From Massilia frigida (GTDB taxonomy: Bacteria; Pseudomonadota; Gammaproteobacteria; Burkholderiales; Burkholderiaceae_D), in contig NZ_WHJG01000008.1 of NCBI RefSeq assembly GCF_011682175.1, positions 143,270 to 207,269 of the forward strand: DNA of 64,000 nucleotides. The letters are read 5' to 3'. A program made the position numbers and the translations under genes. Shown here piece by piece: positions 24,755 through 34,600 of the stretch. The first letter of the stretch is position 1, and every line of letters starts with the position of its first letter. The notes under the pieces were generated by a model. That model did not search any database. It was not told the origin of the DNA and saw nothing but the letters and a program-made list of their open reading frames with translations.

Positions 24755-24837
24755 GGCGGGCCCTTCCGGTGGTGTGGTGCTGCCTGGTGAGACATGATTC
24801 CTCCCTGTTGGTGAGGTGGTGAGGTGATTTGATGGTG

Positions 24838-24856
24838 ATGTAGTGAACTATAACAC
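24838..24856 (-). promoter_or_regulatory. Putative promoter/operator of the GntR-ABC operon
   Basis: TAGTGAACTA (24841-24850) is an imperfect dyad that overlaps a TATAGT -10-like hexamer on the minus strand, about 90 bp upstream of the GntR start. The position suits autorepression. It does not match the GGTG-N16-CACC site known for one Xanthomonas YtrA. Confidence 0.3.
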
Positions 24857-25074
24857 AGAAGCTCAAAAACGGAAGAATAATTTGACGGGGCAAGGGAGAC
24901 GCGGCTCGACCTTGAGTGAGGGAATGGCTGGTTCGCTTGCAGCTCAGGGCATTTCCGGGAAATGGCGTGAGTCGGGTCTACAAAGAAAGGTGTGGTTTAT
25001 TTTCTTCGTGTAAATATTATCAAGAAGTTTCTGTTACATTCACGACCACAAGTATCTTTAAGGACAACAACACC

Positions 25075-27087
25075 ATGCGGCATTACTCGATCCAGTCGGT
25101 TTCCCCTCGTTTTCAGGCGCTGTCGCGCTCCACGGCGCTGTTGCTCTGCTGCGCGCTGGCGGCATGCAGCGGCTCTGGCGGCTCGTCGCCTGCGCCTTCG
25201 GCGGTACCGGCACCGACACCGGAAACGCCGGTGGTTCCCGTCGCGCCACCGCAGGCGTCACGTTTGCCGCACGTGCTCTCCGGAGTGCCATCCTTGTTGC
25301 AATCACCGGCGGGCGTTGCCGTCGATAAGGATGGCAATACGTTTGTGATCGATTCGACCAGGCAGCTTGTCCTGAAAATAACGCCCGCAGGGGTAGTCAC
25401 CACGCTCGCCGGCTCCGACTTGTCGTACGGCAGCCAGGATGGGCAAGGGGCCGACGCCAGCTTTCGGTTCACGAAAAACTCCGGCATGCTGATCGACAGG
25501 GCAGGGAACCTGATTGTCGCGGACACTTGCAATTTTTCGATACGGCGGATTACCCCCCAGGGAATGGTGAGTACCGTGGCCGGTACTCGTACGGCAGGGT
25601 GCTCTGGCCATCCGGAAAGCCGCGACGGCGTGGGGGCGGGCGCATTGTTGCAGGCTCCCGAGAGCATTGCGCTCGACATCAATGGGGATTATCTGGTCGC
25701 GGAAGGCGCGACGCACGTGGTGCGGCGCGTCACGCAGGACGGCACGGTGACCACCATAGTGTGGGCCCAGCCCGATATGAGTGGTCCGACCGTCCCCAGC
25801 AAGCTCCGTGGGCTGGCCGTTGACCGGAACGGCATCATTTATTTCTCCAGTCGGGAATTGATCTATCGGATCAAGGATGGGGAAGCCTTGCGCTGGGCAG
25901 GTACGTTGGAGCGTAGCGCACCCGACGGGCCACGTCTGAACGCCAAGCTCGATATGGTCACCCACATGGCATTCAATGCATCCGGCGATCTGTACCTCAG
26001 CGACTCTTCGTCGGTCCGGAAAATTTCATCCGACGGCATCGTGAGCACCGTGGCGGGGAAGTTCGACAGTCCAGGCGCCGGCGATGGGAATAAAAACGTT
26101 GCGCGTTTCAGTAGCCTGGGTGCGCTGGCCTTTGATCCCCAAGGGCAGATGATCGTTGTCGACGGTTCCGTCATGCGCAAGGTGTCGATGGGGGGCGACG
26201 TCAGCACCTTCGCGGCGACGCCAGCGACCAGCGGCATGGTGGACGGACCGGCTGGCGTAGCGCGCTTCCAATACGGGATCAGCATGGCAGCCGATTCCAA
26301 AGGAAACGTTTACGTTCTCGACCCCCATGCGAACGTGGTGCGGCGGGTCAGCCCCGACGGAACGGCGAGCTTGTTGGCGGGGGTTGCAGGGGTCCGCAAC
26401 AGCGCGGAGCGGGGACGCGTTCGCGCCGACGCGTTTGCCGAACAAAAATCGATCGCGGTCGATGCCAGGGACGTGGTGTATGTCTCCGATGTCGACCGGA
26501 TCGTCAGGATCGAGGACGGTGTCCTGATCACGGTGGTGGCGCAGGACGAGCGCACGATGGTGGAACATATTGCGGTCGATTCGGTCGGCAATATCGCCAC
26601 GGTCGGGCGCACGGGGGTGCGCGTGCTGAACCCGCGCGGCGATATATTGATCACGGTCGAACAGAGCGATGTCGCCAAACTGGCACCGCCCGCGCGGGAG
26701 TTGTATGGCTACCGCCCCGCCGGGGTTGCCTTCGATGGGGCTGGAAACCTGTATATCGCCGATCTGGAAAGCCATACGATCCTCAAGCGCGACACGCTTG
26801 GCCATTTCTCGGTTTTTGCGGGCACCTTCGACGGTGACGGCAACGCCGATGGCGCCCCCGGCAAGGCACGCCTGGGCTTCGACGGCCCGGTGCACATGAC
26901 GTTTGTCCCGAATGGCGACATGTACCTGACCGGCTCGGGCAAGGTGCGCAAGATCACCCCGGATGGCACGGTATCGACGCCTGTGCTGGCCTGGGGCTAC
27001 CCCAGCCTGACCAGCATCGCGTACAGCCAGAAACGGTTGCTGGGCATGACCGGCTTCGCCGTCCTCGAGACCCCGCTGCCGCAGTAA
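25075..27087 (+). CDS. NHL-repeat lipoprotein, paralogue A
   Basis: 670 aa from ATG 25075, with AAGGA upstream. The signal peptide ends at a lipobox (CALAACSG) and is followed by a Ser/Gly/Pro linker. The rest is a run of NHL beta-propeller blades, visible as repeating GVAVDKDGNTFVIDS, LVLKITPAGVVTTLAGS, LIVADTCNFSIRRITPQG. Two propellers of about six blades are likely. NHL propellers in secreted proteins mediate binding and are sometimes enzymatic; no catalytic motif is seen. The next gene is a clear paralogue. The extended open frame from 24916 precedes the signal peptide and is not used. Confidence 0.85.
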   Translation: MRHYSIQSVSPRFQALSRSTALLLCCALAACSGSGGSSPAPSAVPAPTPETPVVPVAPPQASRLPHVLSGVPSLLQSPAGVAVDKDGNTFVIDSTRQLVLKITPAGVVTTLAGSDLSYGSQDGQGADASFRFTKNSGMLIDRAGNLIVADTCNFSIRRITPQGMVSTVAGTRTAGCSGHPESRDGVGAGALLQAPESIALDINGDYLVAEGATHVVRRVTQDGTVTTIVWAQPDMSGPTVPSKLRGLAVDRNGIIYFSSRELIYRIKDGEALRWAGTLERSAPDGPRLNAKLDMVTHMAFNASGDLYLSDSSSVRKISSDGIVSTVAGKFDSPGAGDGNKNVARFSSLGALAFDPQGQMIVVDGSVMRKVSMGGDVSTFAATPATSGMVDGPAGVARFQYGISMAADSKGNVYVLDPHANVVRRVSPDGTASLLAGVAGVRNSAERGRVRADAFAEQKSIAVDARDVVYVSDVDRIVRIEDGVLITVVAQDERTMVEHIAVDSVGNIATVGRTGVRVLNPRGDILITVEQSDVAKLAPPARELYGYRPAGVAFDGAGNLYIADLESHTILKRDTLGHFSVFAGTFDGDGNADGAPGKARLGFDGPVHMTFVPNGDMYLTGSGKVRKITPDGTVSTPVLAWGYPSLTSIAYSQKRLLGMTGFAVLETPLPQ

Positions 27088-27090
27088 GCA

Positions 27091-27131
27091 GCGCCGCGCG
27101 CAGCCGGCCTTGTTGGCGGCTGCGCGGCGCC
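27091..27131 (+). terminator. GC hairpin between the NHL genes
   Basis: GCGCCGCGC(GC)AGCCG pairs with CGGCTGCGCGGCGC around a short loop, 3 bases after the first NHL gene. No T-run follows. Confidence 0.4.
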
Positions 27132-27217
27132 CCGGTCCGAACATATGAGTAGTGTTGCGCAAGCAAAATCGGTATATTCCGCCTTCTCAGATATTTTCCA
27201 GATAGATAAAAGACCCA

Positions 27218-29254
27218 ATGCCACACAACCAACTGCCTTTTCCCCCTTCGACGGCAGCGCGTCGCGGCGCTGCACTGCTTGCATGCCTGTTTTTCACGGC
27301 CTGCGGTGGCGGCGGATCGGGCGGGTCGTCCACCCCGGCCGCTCCCGTTGTGGTGGCGCCCCCGGCGTCCAAGTGCGGCGCCGGTGCCGTCGACTATATG
27401 GCCGCGGGTGACGAAGACATGGCCGCGCTCGGCATCACCTGTATGCAATCCGTGCGCGCCGGCAAGGAAACCGTGCTTCAGACACCGAGCGGCATGGCGC
27501 GCGACAAGGCCGGCAACACGTATATTATCGACCGCGCCAAGCAAGTCGTCTTCAAACTCACGCCGTCGGGTGCGATGTCGGTGCTGGCCGGTTCGGTCGC
27601 CAGCTACGGCAGTCAGGACGGCGCCGGCGGCGCGGCCAGCTTCAACTTCAATTCCCAGTCGCGCATCATCGTCGATACAGCGGGCAATCTGATCGTGACT
27701 GATACCTGCAACAACACCTTGCGCAAGATTACCCCGGGCGGCGTGGTCAGCACGCTGGCCGGCGTGACCGAAGCGGTGTGCCTGAGCGATTACGGCACCG
27801 GAATGCCACTTGACGGCGTGGGCGCCCAAGCGCTGTTCAACCGTCCGACCGAGATTGCGCTCGACATCAATGGCGACTACCTGGTGATCGAGCAGGGCGG
27901 CATCCGCCGCGTGACTCCGGCCGGCGTGGTGACCCGGGTCAACTGGACCAACGACCCTGCGAACGAGCGGATCCTCAGGCTGCCCACGCGCATTGCCGTG
28001 GCTGGCGACGGCTCGCTCTACGTGGTTGAAAGCGCGCGCATTTATCGCATCGCCGGCGGGCTGGCCACGTTTATCGCGGGCGGCAATCAAGCCGTCAGCG
28101 CGGAGAGCGTGCGCGACGGCCGTGGCGCCGCAGCTATTTTCAGATCGCCGCGCGCCTTGGTGGCCGATGCGGCGGGCAATGTCTATATTGGTGATTACGA
28201 CACCTTGCGCAAGGTCACGCCGGGCGGCGTGGTCACCACGGTGGCGGGCGACGGCAAGGGTGGTGGCGTGCGCGATGGCACGGGAGCGCAAGCGCGTTTC
28301 TCGTACCTTAGCCAACTGTTGGTTGATGCGTCGGGCAACGTGCTGGCACTTGATGCCGGCGCACCGGCGATCCGCACGATCACGCCATCAGGCGTGGTCA
28401 CGACATCGGCCGCGACCCCAGTCACCGGCGCAAGCGTGGACGGCAAGGGCACTGCGGCGCGCTTTAACCGGCGCGATGGCACGGCCGCCGATGCGGACGG
28501 GAATCTGTACATCGCCGATTACCAGGCCAACGTCGTGCGCATGGTCAGCCCGGATGGCGTGGTCAGCGTGTTTGCCGGCAATGGCGTCAAGGGAGCCGTC
28601 TTCACGCATCCCTACAGCGTTGCGGTCAGCCCGAACGGCGCTGTGTACGTGGTCGACGAGGAACGGATTTCCCTGCTCCAGCGCGGCTCGACCACCACGG
28701 TTCTGGCGCATTCTCGTGGCGGCGGCGGCGACGTGGTCGACATTGCTGTCGACGCCGACGAGAACGTGGCGATTGCCGGCTATGACTCTGTACGCCACAT
28801 CTTGCCTTCCGGTAGGGTGATCACACTGATCGCCGACATGGGCGATGGCTTTGGCGACGTGTTCGGGACTTCCTTTCAGTCGGCCGGCATCGCCTATGAT
28901 CGCTCAGGCAACCTGTACGTGGGTGACAGGAGCAGGGCGGCCCTGTACAAATTCAGCAAGGACGGCAAGCCGGCCTTGTTCGCGGGCTCGCCGGGCTGGA
29001 TGGGCGACCGTGACGGTCCGGCCCGTACCGCCATGCTGGGCTTTCACGGGAACGTGGAAATGGCGTTTGCACCGAATGGCGACATGTATCTGAGCGGGCA
29101 GGGCTTGCTGCGCAAGGTCAAGCCGGATGGCACCGTATCGACCCCGGCGCTGGCATGGGGCAAGCCGGTGCTCGGCGGTATCGCGATCGGGAACGGTATG
29201 TTGATTGGCCTGACCAGCTACGCCGTGCTGCACACGCCGCTGCCGGCGGACTGA
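27218..29254 (+). CDS. NHL-repeat lipoprotein, paralogue B
   Basis: 678 aa. The lipoprotein signal (LLACLFFTACGGGGSGG) has an FTAC lipobox and a Gly-rich linker. NHL blades repeat as GMARDKAGNTYIIDRAKQVV, LRKITPGGVVSTLAG, LVADAAGNVYIGD and ADADGNLYIADYQANVVRM. The C-terminal ends TPALAWGKPVLGGIA and SYAVLHTPLP match the ends of paralogue A (VLAWGYPSLTSIA; FAVLETPLPQ), so the pair arose by duplication. Cysteines in the N-terminal part (KCGAGA, ITCMQ) are not in paralogue A. Confidence 0.85.
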   Translation: MPHNQLPFPPSTAARRGAALLACLFFTACGGGGSGGSSTPAAPVVVAPPASKCGAGAVDYMAAGDEDMAALGITCMQSVRAGKETVLQTPSGMARDKAGNTYIIDRAKQVVFKLTPSGAMSVLAGSVASYGSQDGAGGAASFNFNSQSRIIVDTAGNLIVTDTCNNTLRKITPGGVVSTLAGVTEAVCLSDYGTGMPLDGVGAQALFNRPTEIALDINGDYLVIEQGGIRRVTPAGVVTRVNWTNDPANERILRLPTRIAVAGDGSLYVVESARIYRIAGGLATFIAGGNQAVSAESVRDGRGAAAIFRSPRALVADAAGNVYIGDYDTLRKVTPGGVVTTVAGDGKGGGVRDGTGAQARFSYLSQLLVDASGNVLALDAGAPAIRTITPSGVVTTSAATPVTGASVDGKGTAARFNRRDGTAADADGNLYIADYQANVVRMVSPDGVVSVFAGNGVKGAVFTHPYSVAVSPNGAVYVVDEERISLLQRGSTTTVLAHSRGGGGDVVDIAVDADENVAIAGYDSVRHILPSGRVITLIADMGDGFGDVFGTSFQSAGIAYDRSGNLYVGDRSRAALYKFSKDGKPALFAGSPGWMGDRDGPARTAMLGFHGNVEMAFAPNGDMYLSGQGLLRKVKPDGTVSTPALAWGKPVLGGIAIGNGMLIGLTSYAVLHTPLPAD

Positions 29255-29288
29255 CAGCCGCGCGGCATGGCCGGCGGCGCGAGGTGTG

Positions 29289-30050
29289 TCAGCCGATCAC
29301 TTTGCCGTCGAGGTCGTGGCGGGTGATGGCGCCATCGTCGCCGATGGCGATCCAGCCGCCGCGCGGCGGCTCGCCATCCGGTTCCCAGTCCGGCAGCACG
29401 TAGCGGCGCGTGCCGTCTTTCTCGTGCAGCGCCGGGCGGTGCGTGTGGCCATGGATCATGACCTTGGTGCCGGTGGCGGCGAACAGCGCGTCGATCGCCT
29501 GCGGCGTGACATCCATGATGTCCATGGTCTTGGTGCTGTGCGCTTCCTTGCTGCCTTCGCGCAGGTTGGCGATGATCGCCTTGCGCTGGGCCAGCGGCAT
29601 GGCGAGAAATTGCGCCTGCCAGGCCGGCTGGCGTACCTGCTTGCGAAATTCCATGTAGTTGATGTCGTCGGTGCATTCGGCGTCGCCGTGCACCAGCGTG
29701 ATGTTCTGTCCGCCGATGTCGGCGATGTGCGGCTCGGCCAGCAACGCCATGCCGGCGGCGTCGGCAAACGCCTGGCCGACCAGGAAGTCGCGGTTGCCGG
29801 CGATCCAGTAGACCGGAATGCCGGCGTCGCGCACGGCGCGGATGGCCGTGGCGATCTGGCGGTGCAGAGGGGCGCCGAGGTCGTCGTCGCCCGCCCAGTA
29901 CTCGAACAGGTCGCCCAGAATGTACAGCGCGCGCGCGGCCATCGCGCGTTCTTCCAGGAAAGCGAAGAAGGCCTCGACCGTGCGCGGATGCGCGGCCTGC
30001 AGATGCAGGTCGGAGATAAACAGCGCGAGCGTTCGCGCGGGCAGGGTCAT
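29289..30050 (-). CDS. lpxH: UDP-2,3-diacylglucosamine diphosphatase LpxH
   Basis: 253 aa. The calcineurin-like metallophosphoesterase motifs are all present: FISDLHL (about 11-17), GDLFEYW, GNRDFLVG, LVHGDAECTDD and HGHTHRP. LpxH removes UMP from UDP-2,3-diacylglucosamine to give lipid X in lipid A synthesis at the inner-membrane face. Length matches the family. It lies downstream of ppiB on the same strand, the standard Burkholderiales order. Confidence 0.95.
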   Translation of the reverse strand: MTLPARTLALFISDLHLQAAHPRTVEAFFAFLEERAMAARALYILGDLFEYWAGDDDLGAPLHRQIATAIRAVRDAGIPVYWIAGNRDFLVGQAFADAAGMALLAEPHIADIGGQNITLVHGDAECTDDINYMEFRKQVRQPAWQAQFLAMPLAQRKAIIANLREGSKEAHSTKTMDIMDVTPQAIDALFAATGTKVMIHGHTHRPALHEKDGTRRYVLPDWEPDGEPPRGGWIAIGDDGAITRHDLDGKVIG

Positions 30051-30087
30051 CGCTGCACTGCCGGTGTGGTTTGCTCGCGCATCATGC

Positions 30088-30576
30088 TTAGATCACCGTG
30101 ATTTTTTCGATGATCACTGGCTCGACCGGCACGTCGGCGAACATGCCGCTGTTGGCGGTCTTGACCTTGCGGATCTTGTCGACCACGTCGGTGCCTTCGC
30201 TGACCTTGCCGAACACGGCGTAGCCCCAGCCGTCCTGGCCTGGATAGTCGAGGAAGCTATTGTTCTTGACGTTGATAAAGAACTGCGCCGATGCCGAGTG
30301 CGGCGCCGAAGTGCGGGCCATGGCCAGGGTGTACATTTCGTTCTTGAGGCCGTTCTTGCCTTCGTTTTCCACGGTTTGCTCGGCTGGCTTTTGCTTCATG
30401 CCTGGCTCGAAACCGCCGCCCTGGATCATGAAGTCGCCGATGACGCGGTGGAAAATCGTGTTGTCGTAGTGGCCCTTGGCCACGTAGTCGAGGAAGTTGG
30501 CAACCGATTTCGGTGCTTTTTCGGCGTCCAGTTCGACGGTGATGTTGCCCATGTTGGTGGTGATGAGTACGGCCAT
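30088..30576 (-). CDS. ppiB: Cytoplasmic cyclophilin-type peptidyl-prolyl isomerase
   Basis: 162 aa with the cyclophilin core: FHRVIGDFMIQGGGF (active-site Arg and Gln), AMARTSAPHSASAQFFINV and GYAVFGKVSEGTDVVDKI. No signal peptide, so it is cytoplasmic, where it speeds proline isomerisation during folding. It is adjacent to a signal-peptide-bearing paralogue and shares most of the motif set with it. Confidence 0.94.
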   Translation of the reverse strand: MAVLITTNMGNITVELDAEKAPKSVANFLDYVAKGHYDNTIFHRVIGDFMIQGGGFEPGMKQKPAEQTVENEGKNGLKNEMYTLAMARTSAPHSASAQFFINVKNNSFLDYPGQDGWGYAVFGKVSEGTDVVDKIRKVKTANSGMFADVPVEPVIIEKITVI

Positions 30577-30629
30577 ATTGGTGTCCTGTTGGTTAGTTGT
30601 TGTGAGGGTGCTTGCATGCGCCCGCTATT

Positions 30630-31223
30630 TTACTGCTTCACGATGGTTGCCGACTTGATGACGATAGGCATGACGGGCACGTTCTGGTTGCCGCGCACAT
30701 CGTCGACCATCACGCCCTTGATTTTATCGACCACGTCCTGGCCGGAAATGACCTTGCCGAACACGGTGTAGCCGAAGCCGTCGCGGCCCGGATAGTCGAG
30801 ATTGGTGTTTTCGGCGACGTTGATGAAGAACTGCGAGGTGGCCGAATTCGGGTACTGGGTGCGCGCCATGGCGACCGAGTAGGGCACGTTCAGCAAGCCA
30901 TTCTTGGCTTCGTTCTGGACCGGTTTATTGGTACGGCGCGGCAGCATCTTTTCATCCATGCCGCCGCCCTGGATCATGAAGTCGTTGATGACGCGGTGGA
31001 AAATCAATCCCTTGTAATGGCCGCTTTTCACGTACTGGAGGAAATTGGCGACGGTTTTCGGGGCTTTTTCCTGGTCCAGTTCAAGGACGATTTCGCCCAT
31101 GCTGGTCTTGAGCGAGACGTGCGGCGTATCGCTTGCCAGCACGGCGGTACTGAGGGTCAGGCCGCAGAACAGGGTGAGGAAACGGGCTACCAGGGGCATG
31201 CGGAACAATAACGAATCTTGCAT
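30630..31223 (-). CDS. ppiA: Periplasmic cyclophilin-type peptidyl-prolyl isomerase
   Basis: 197 aa. An N-terminal signal (VARFLTLFCGLTLSTAVLASDT) marks export. The mature part has FHRVINDFMIQGGGM, AMARTQYPNSATSQFFINV and GYTVFGKVISGQDVVDKI. It lies 53 bp upstream of ppiB; the two are a duplicated pair with cytoplasmic and periplasmic versions. The first ATG (MQDSLLFRMP) may be replaced by the internal MPLVARFL, which gives a tidier signal peptide. Confidence 0.93.
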   Translation of the reverse strand: MQDSLLFRMPLVARFLTLFCGLTLSTAVLASDTPHVSLKTSMGEIVLELDQEKAPKTVANFLQYVKSGHYKGLIFHRVINDFMIQGGGMDEKMLPRRTNKPVQNEAKNGLLNVPYSVAMARTQYPNSATSQFFINVAENTNLDYPGRDGFGYTVFGKVISGQDVVDKIKGVMVDDVRGNQNVPVMPIVIKSATIVKQ

Positions 31224-31333
31224 TTGAAATCCTTGACGTGAGGTGCTTGTTGTTATATGGCGGAGAGGCTGTCAAGCCTTTACCGTAAAAATAAACCTGA
31301 TCCATATGCGGCCAGCCGGGATTTTAACAATGC

Positions 31334-31339
31334 TATACT
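31334..31339 (+). promoter_or_regulatory. Possible -10 element upstream of cysS
   Basis: TATACT, about 158 bp before the cysS start, in an AT-rich patch between the divergent ppiA and cysS genes. The -35 match is weak. The remaining roughly 150 bp leader shows no recognised riboswitch or T-box. Confidence 0.3.
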
Positions 31340-31496
31340 TTGTACAGAACGTCCCATTCTATCAAAGAAGAACAAGACAGAGGGCTCCGACGATCTCGAT
31401 GCAAACTACGCCTGACCGGCGCGCGCCCACTGCGGCGATCGCGCCCGGTTGTCGTTTTGCCCGGGCGCGGCGCCCGCTGTAACGAGTAAGAATCCG

Positions 31497-32906
31497 ATGA
31501 GCCAATTAAAGATCTACAACACGCTTGCGCGTGAAAAGCAGGTATTCACCCCGATCGAGCCCGGCAAAGCCGGCATGTACGTGTGCGGGATGACGATCTA
31601 CGACTACTGCCATATCGGCCATGCGCGCATGATGATGGCGTTCGACGTCATCTACCGCTGGCTCAAGGTATCGGGCTACCAGGTCACGTATGTTCGCAAC
31701 ATTACCGATATCGAAGACAAGATCATCAAACGCGCCGTCGAAAACGGCGAGTCGATTTTCTCGTTGACCTCGCGCTTCGAAAAGTACATGGACGAAGATA
31801 CCGCGGCGCTCGGCATTTTGCCGCCCGACGTGGTGCCGCACGCAACCGCCTATGTGCCGCAGATGCTGTCGATCATCGCCCAGCTCGAACAGAAGGGCCT
31901 GGCCTACAAGTCCGAGGATGGCGACGTCAATTTTTCGGTGCGCAATTTCCCCGGCTACGGCAAGCTTTCCGGCAAGTCGCTCGACGACTTGCGCGCGGGC
32001 GAACGGGTCGATATCAATACCGGCAAGCGCGATCCGCTCGACTTCGTGCTGTGGAAGGCGTCCAAGGAATCCGAGCCGGACGAAGTCAAATGGGATTCGA
32101 CCTGGGGCAGCGGGCGTCCGGGCTGGCATATCGAATGCTCGGCCATGTCGTGCGCGACCCTGGGCCAGCACTTCGACATCCACGGCGGCGGTGCCGACCT
32201 GCAATTCCCGCACCACGAGAACGAGATCGCCCAGTCCGAAGGCGCGTTCGGCCATCCGATGGCCAACTACTGGGTGCACAACGGCTTCGTGCGCGTGGTC
32301 GACGAAGAGACCCAGGTCGCCGTCAAGATGTCCAAGTCGCTGAATAATTTCTTCACCATCCGCGACGTGCTCAAGCTGTACGACGCCGAAGTGATCCGCT
32401 TCTTTATCTTGCGCGGACATTACCGCAGCCCGCTGAACTACGGCGTGGCCAACCTCGAGGATGGCAAGTCCGCCTTGACCCGCCTGTACACGGCGCTGGC
32501 CGGCATCGATACCGGCGCCGCGCTGGAAGTCGACTGGAACGAAGCCTACGCCATCCGCTTTCGCGAAGCGATGGACGACGACTTCAACACGCCGATCGCG
32601 ATCGCCGTGCTGTTCGATCTCGCCACGGAGCTCAACAAGAGCAAGTCGGTCGAGCTGGCGCGCCAGTTCAAGGCGCTGGCGGCCGTACTGGGCTTGCTCG
32701 AACGCGCGCCGCAGGCATTCCTGCAAGCCGGCGGCGAGGAGGGCGGCCTGGACGAAGCGGCCATCCTGGCGGCCATCGCCAAGCGCAGCGAGGCGAAAAA
32801 AGCACGCAACTTCGCCGAGTCCGACAGCATTCGCGCCGGGTTGCTGGCGGCCGGCATCGTCCTCGAGGACAAGCCGGACGGCACGACCAACTGGCGCCGC
32901 GCATGA
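31497..32906 (+). CDS. cysS: Cysteinyl-tRNA synthetase
   Basis: 469 aa. Class I signatures are present: HIGHA (about 38-42) and KMSKS (about 277-281). Zinc-site residues are in [13 protein letters not shown] and [10 protein letters not shown]. It charges tRNA-Cys. The open frame begins earlier (31449), but ATG 31497 ([14 protein letters not shown]) is the conserved start. The 3' end overlaps the DNA glycosylase gene by 4 bp. Confidence 0.96.
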   Translation: MSQLKIYNTLAREKQVFTPIEPGKAGMYVCGMTIYDYCHIGHARMMMAFDVIYRWLKVSGYQVTYVRNITDIEDKIIKRAVENGESIFSLTSRFEKYMDEDTAALGILPPDVVPHATAYVPQMLSIIAQLEQKGLAYKSEDGDVNFSVRNFPGYGKLSGKSLDDLRAGERVDINTGKRDPLDFVLWKASKESEPDEVKWDSTWGSGRPGWHIECSAMSCATLGQHFDIHGGGADLQFPHHENEIAQSEGAFGHPMANYWVHNGFVRVVDEETQVAVKMSKSLNNFFTIRDVLKLYDAEVIRFFILRGHYRSPLNYGVANLEDGKSALTRLYTALAGIDTGAALEVDWNEAYAIRFREAMDDDFNTPIAIAVLFDLATELNKSKSVELARQFKALAAVLGLLERAPQAFLQAGGEEGGLDEAAILAAIAKRSEAKKARNFAESDSIRAGLLAAGIVLEDKPDGTTNWRRA

Positions 32907-33565
32907 TGGCGCCAACCAAGGAAACGGCGGGGGCCACCCCGCCGCCGCTGGAGGTACCTGAGTACTGGGAGCAAGCCAAGATCGAACTCATGAAGCGCGA
33001 CCGCATCATGAAAAAGCTGATCCCGCAGTTCGGCGACCTGCACCTGGTCGGCCACGGCGATCCGTTTACGACCCTGGCGCGTTCGGTGGTGGGCCAGCAA
33101 GTGACCACCAAGGCCGCCGATGCGGCCTGGAACAAGCTGCTCACGGCCTGTCCCAAGATCACGCCGGCCCAGGTGATCAAGGCCGGCGCCGAGCAATTGT
33201 CGGCGTGCGGACTGTCCAAGCGCAAGACCGAATACATCCTTGACCTGGCCGACCATTTCAAGGCCAAGCGCGTGCACGCGAACCAGTGGGCCGAGATGGA
33301 TGACGAAGCCGTCATCGCCGAGCTGGTGCAGATTCGCGGCATCGGACGCTGGACAGCGGAGATGTTTCTGATATTTAATCTGCTGCGTCCGAATGTCTTG
33401 CCGCTGGACGATCCCGGCCTGATTCAAGGTATCAGCCAGAACTACTTTTCCGGCGAACCGGTATCGCGCAGCGATGCGCGCGAGGTGTCGGCCAATTGGG
33501 AGCCGTGGAGAACGGTCGCTACGTGGTATTTGTGGCGTAGCCTCGATCCGGTTCCGGTAGAATAG
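32903..33565 (+). CDS. alkA: DNA-3-methyladenine glycosylase II (AlkA-like)
   Basis: 220 aa HhH-GPD superfamily protein. The helix-hairpin-helix [17 protein letters not shown] (about 146-162) and following LPLDDPGL carry the Gly/Pro-Asp motif with the catalytic Asp. Also seen is [18 protein letters not shown]. It excises alkylated purines in base excision repair. It lacks the N-terminal AlkA_N domain of E. coli AlkA, so it is the compact form. ATGA overlap with cysS indicates co-transcription. Confidence 0.9.
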   Translation: MMAPTKETAGATPPPLEVPEYWEQAKIELMKRDRIMKKLIPQFGDLHLVGHGDPFTTLARSVVGQQVTTKAADAAWNKLLTACPKITPAQVIKAGAEQLSACGLSKRKTEYILDLADHFKAKRVHANQWAEMDDEAVIAELVQIRGIGRWTAEMFLIFNLLRPNVLPLDDPGLIQGISQNYFSGEPVSRSDAREVSANWEPWRTVATWYLWRSLDPVPVE

Positions 33566-33622
33566 CGCCTGAAGTGGCCGTGCGGTGGGGTATGCTGCGG
33601 CCAGAATTTACCCGGAGGTATC

Positions 33623-34600
33623 ATGATTAAACAAACTTTCCTCAGTTTTGAGCAGCCGATTGCAGAGCTTGATGCCAAAATTGAAGAGCTGCGCTTCGTC
33701 CAGGACGATTCGGCGGTCGACATCTCCGAAGAAATCGACCGTCTGGCCAAGAAGAGCCAGCAACTGACCAAAGATATCTACGCCAAGCTCACGCCATGGC
33801 AGGTGTCGCAGATTGCGCGCCATCAGCAACGTCCGTACACCATGGACTACGTGAACGAAATCTTTACCGACTTCCACGAACTGCACGGCGACCGCACCTA
33901 TGCGGACGACCTGTCGATCGTCGGCGGCCTGGCCCGCTTCAACGGACAGGCCTGCATGGTCATCGGTCACCAGAAGGGGCGCGACACCAAGGAGCGCGCG
34001 CTGCGCAACTTCGGCATGCCCAAGCCGGAAGGCTACCGCAAGGCCATGCGCCTGATGAAGCTGGCTGAAAAATTCGGCTTGCCGATCTTCACCTTCGTCG
34101 ACACGCCGGGCGCATTCCCCGGCATCGATGCCGAAGAGCGCGGCCAGTCCGAAGCCATCGGCCATAATCTGTACGTGATGGCCGAACTCAAGGTGCCGCT
34201 GATCGCCACCATCATCGGCGAAGGCGGCTCCGGCGGCGCGCTGGCGATTGCCGTGGGCGATGCCGTGCTGATGCTGCAATACGCGACCTACTCGGTGATC
34301 TCGCCGGAAGGCTGCGCATCGATCCTCTGGAAAACCTCCGAGCGCGCCTCCGACGCTGCCGATGCGCTGGGCCTGACCGCGCACCGCCTGAAAGCGATGG
34401 GCCTGATCGACAAGATCATCAACGAACCGCTGGGCGGCGCCCACCGCGATCCGAAGGGCATGGCCGTGATGCTCAAGCGCGCGCTGGCCGACACCCTGCG
34501 CCAGTTCCACGGCATGAAGACCAAGGATCTGATCGAAGCCCGTCACAACAAGTTGATGAGCTACGGCAAATTCAAAGAAACGACGCCGGCCGAAGAGTGA
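33623..34600 (+). CDS. accA: Acetyl-CoA carboxylase carboxyltransferase subunit alpha
   Basis: 325 aa. A helical N-terminus ([20 protein letters not shown]) precedes a crotonase-like fold with [21 protein letters not shown] and [16 protein letters not shown], the carboxyltransferase oxyanion and acyl-CoA sites. With AccD it transfers the carboxyl group from biotin to acetyl-CoA, the first step of fatty acid synthesis. A strong CGGAGG site lies before the ATG. The stop overlaps the GTG start of tilS. Confidence 0.97.
   Translation: MIKQTFLSFEQPIAELDAKIEELRFVQDDSAVDISEEIDRLAKKSQQLTKDIYAKLTPWQVSQIARHQQRPYTMDYVNEIFTDFHELHGDRTYADDLSIVGGLARFNGQACMVIGHQKGRDTKERALRNFGMPKPEGYRKAMRLMKLAEKFGLPIFTFVDTPGAFPGIDAEERGQSEAIGHNLYVMAELKVPLIATIIGEGGSGGALAIAVGDAVLMLQYATYSVISPEGCASILWKTSERASDAADALGLTAHRLKAMGLIDKIINEPLGGAHRDPKGMAVMLKRALADTLRQFHGMKTKDLIEARHNKLMSYGKFKETTPAEE

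Noticed and set aside
24809..24830. GGTGA-rich short repeats upstream of the GntR gene as an operator
   Set aside because: Direct rather than inverted, and no CACC half-sites in the expected spacing for the known YtrA site.
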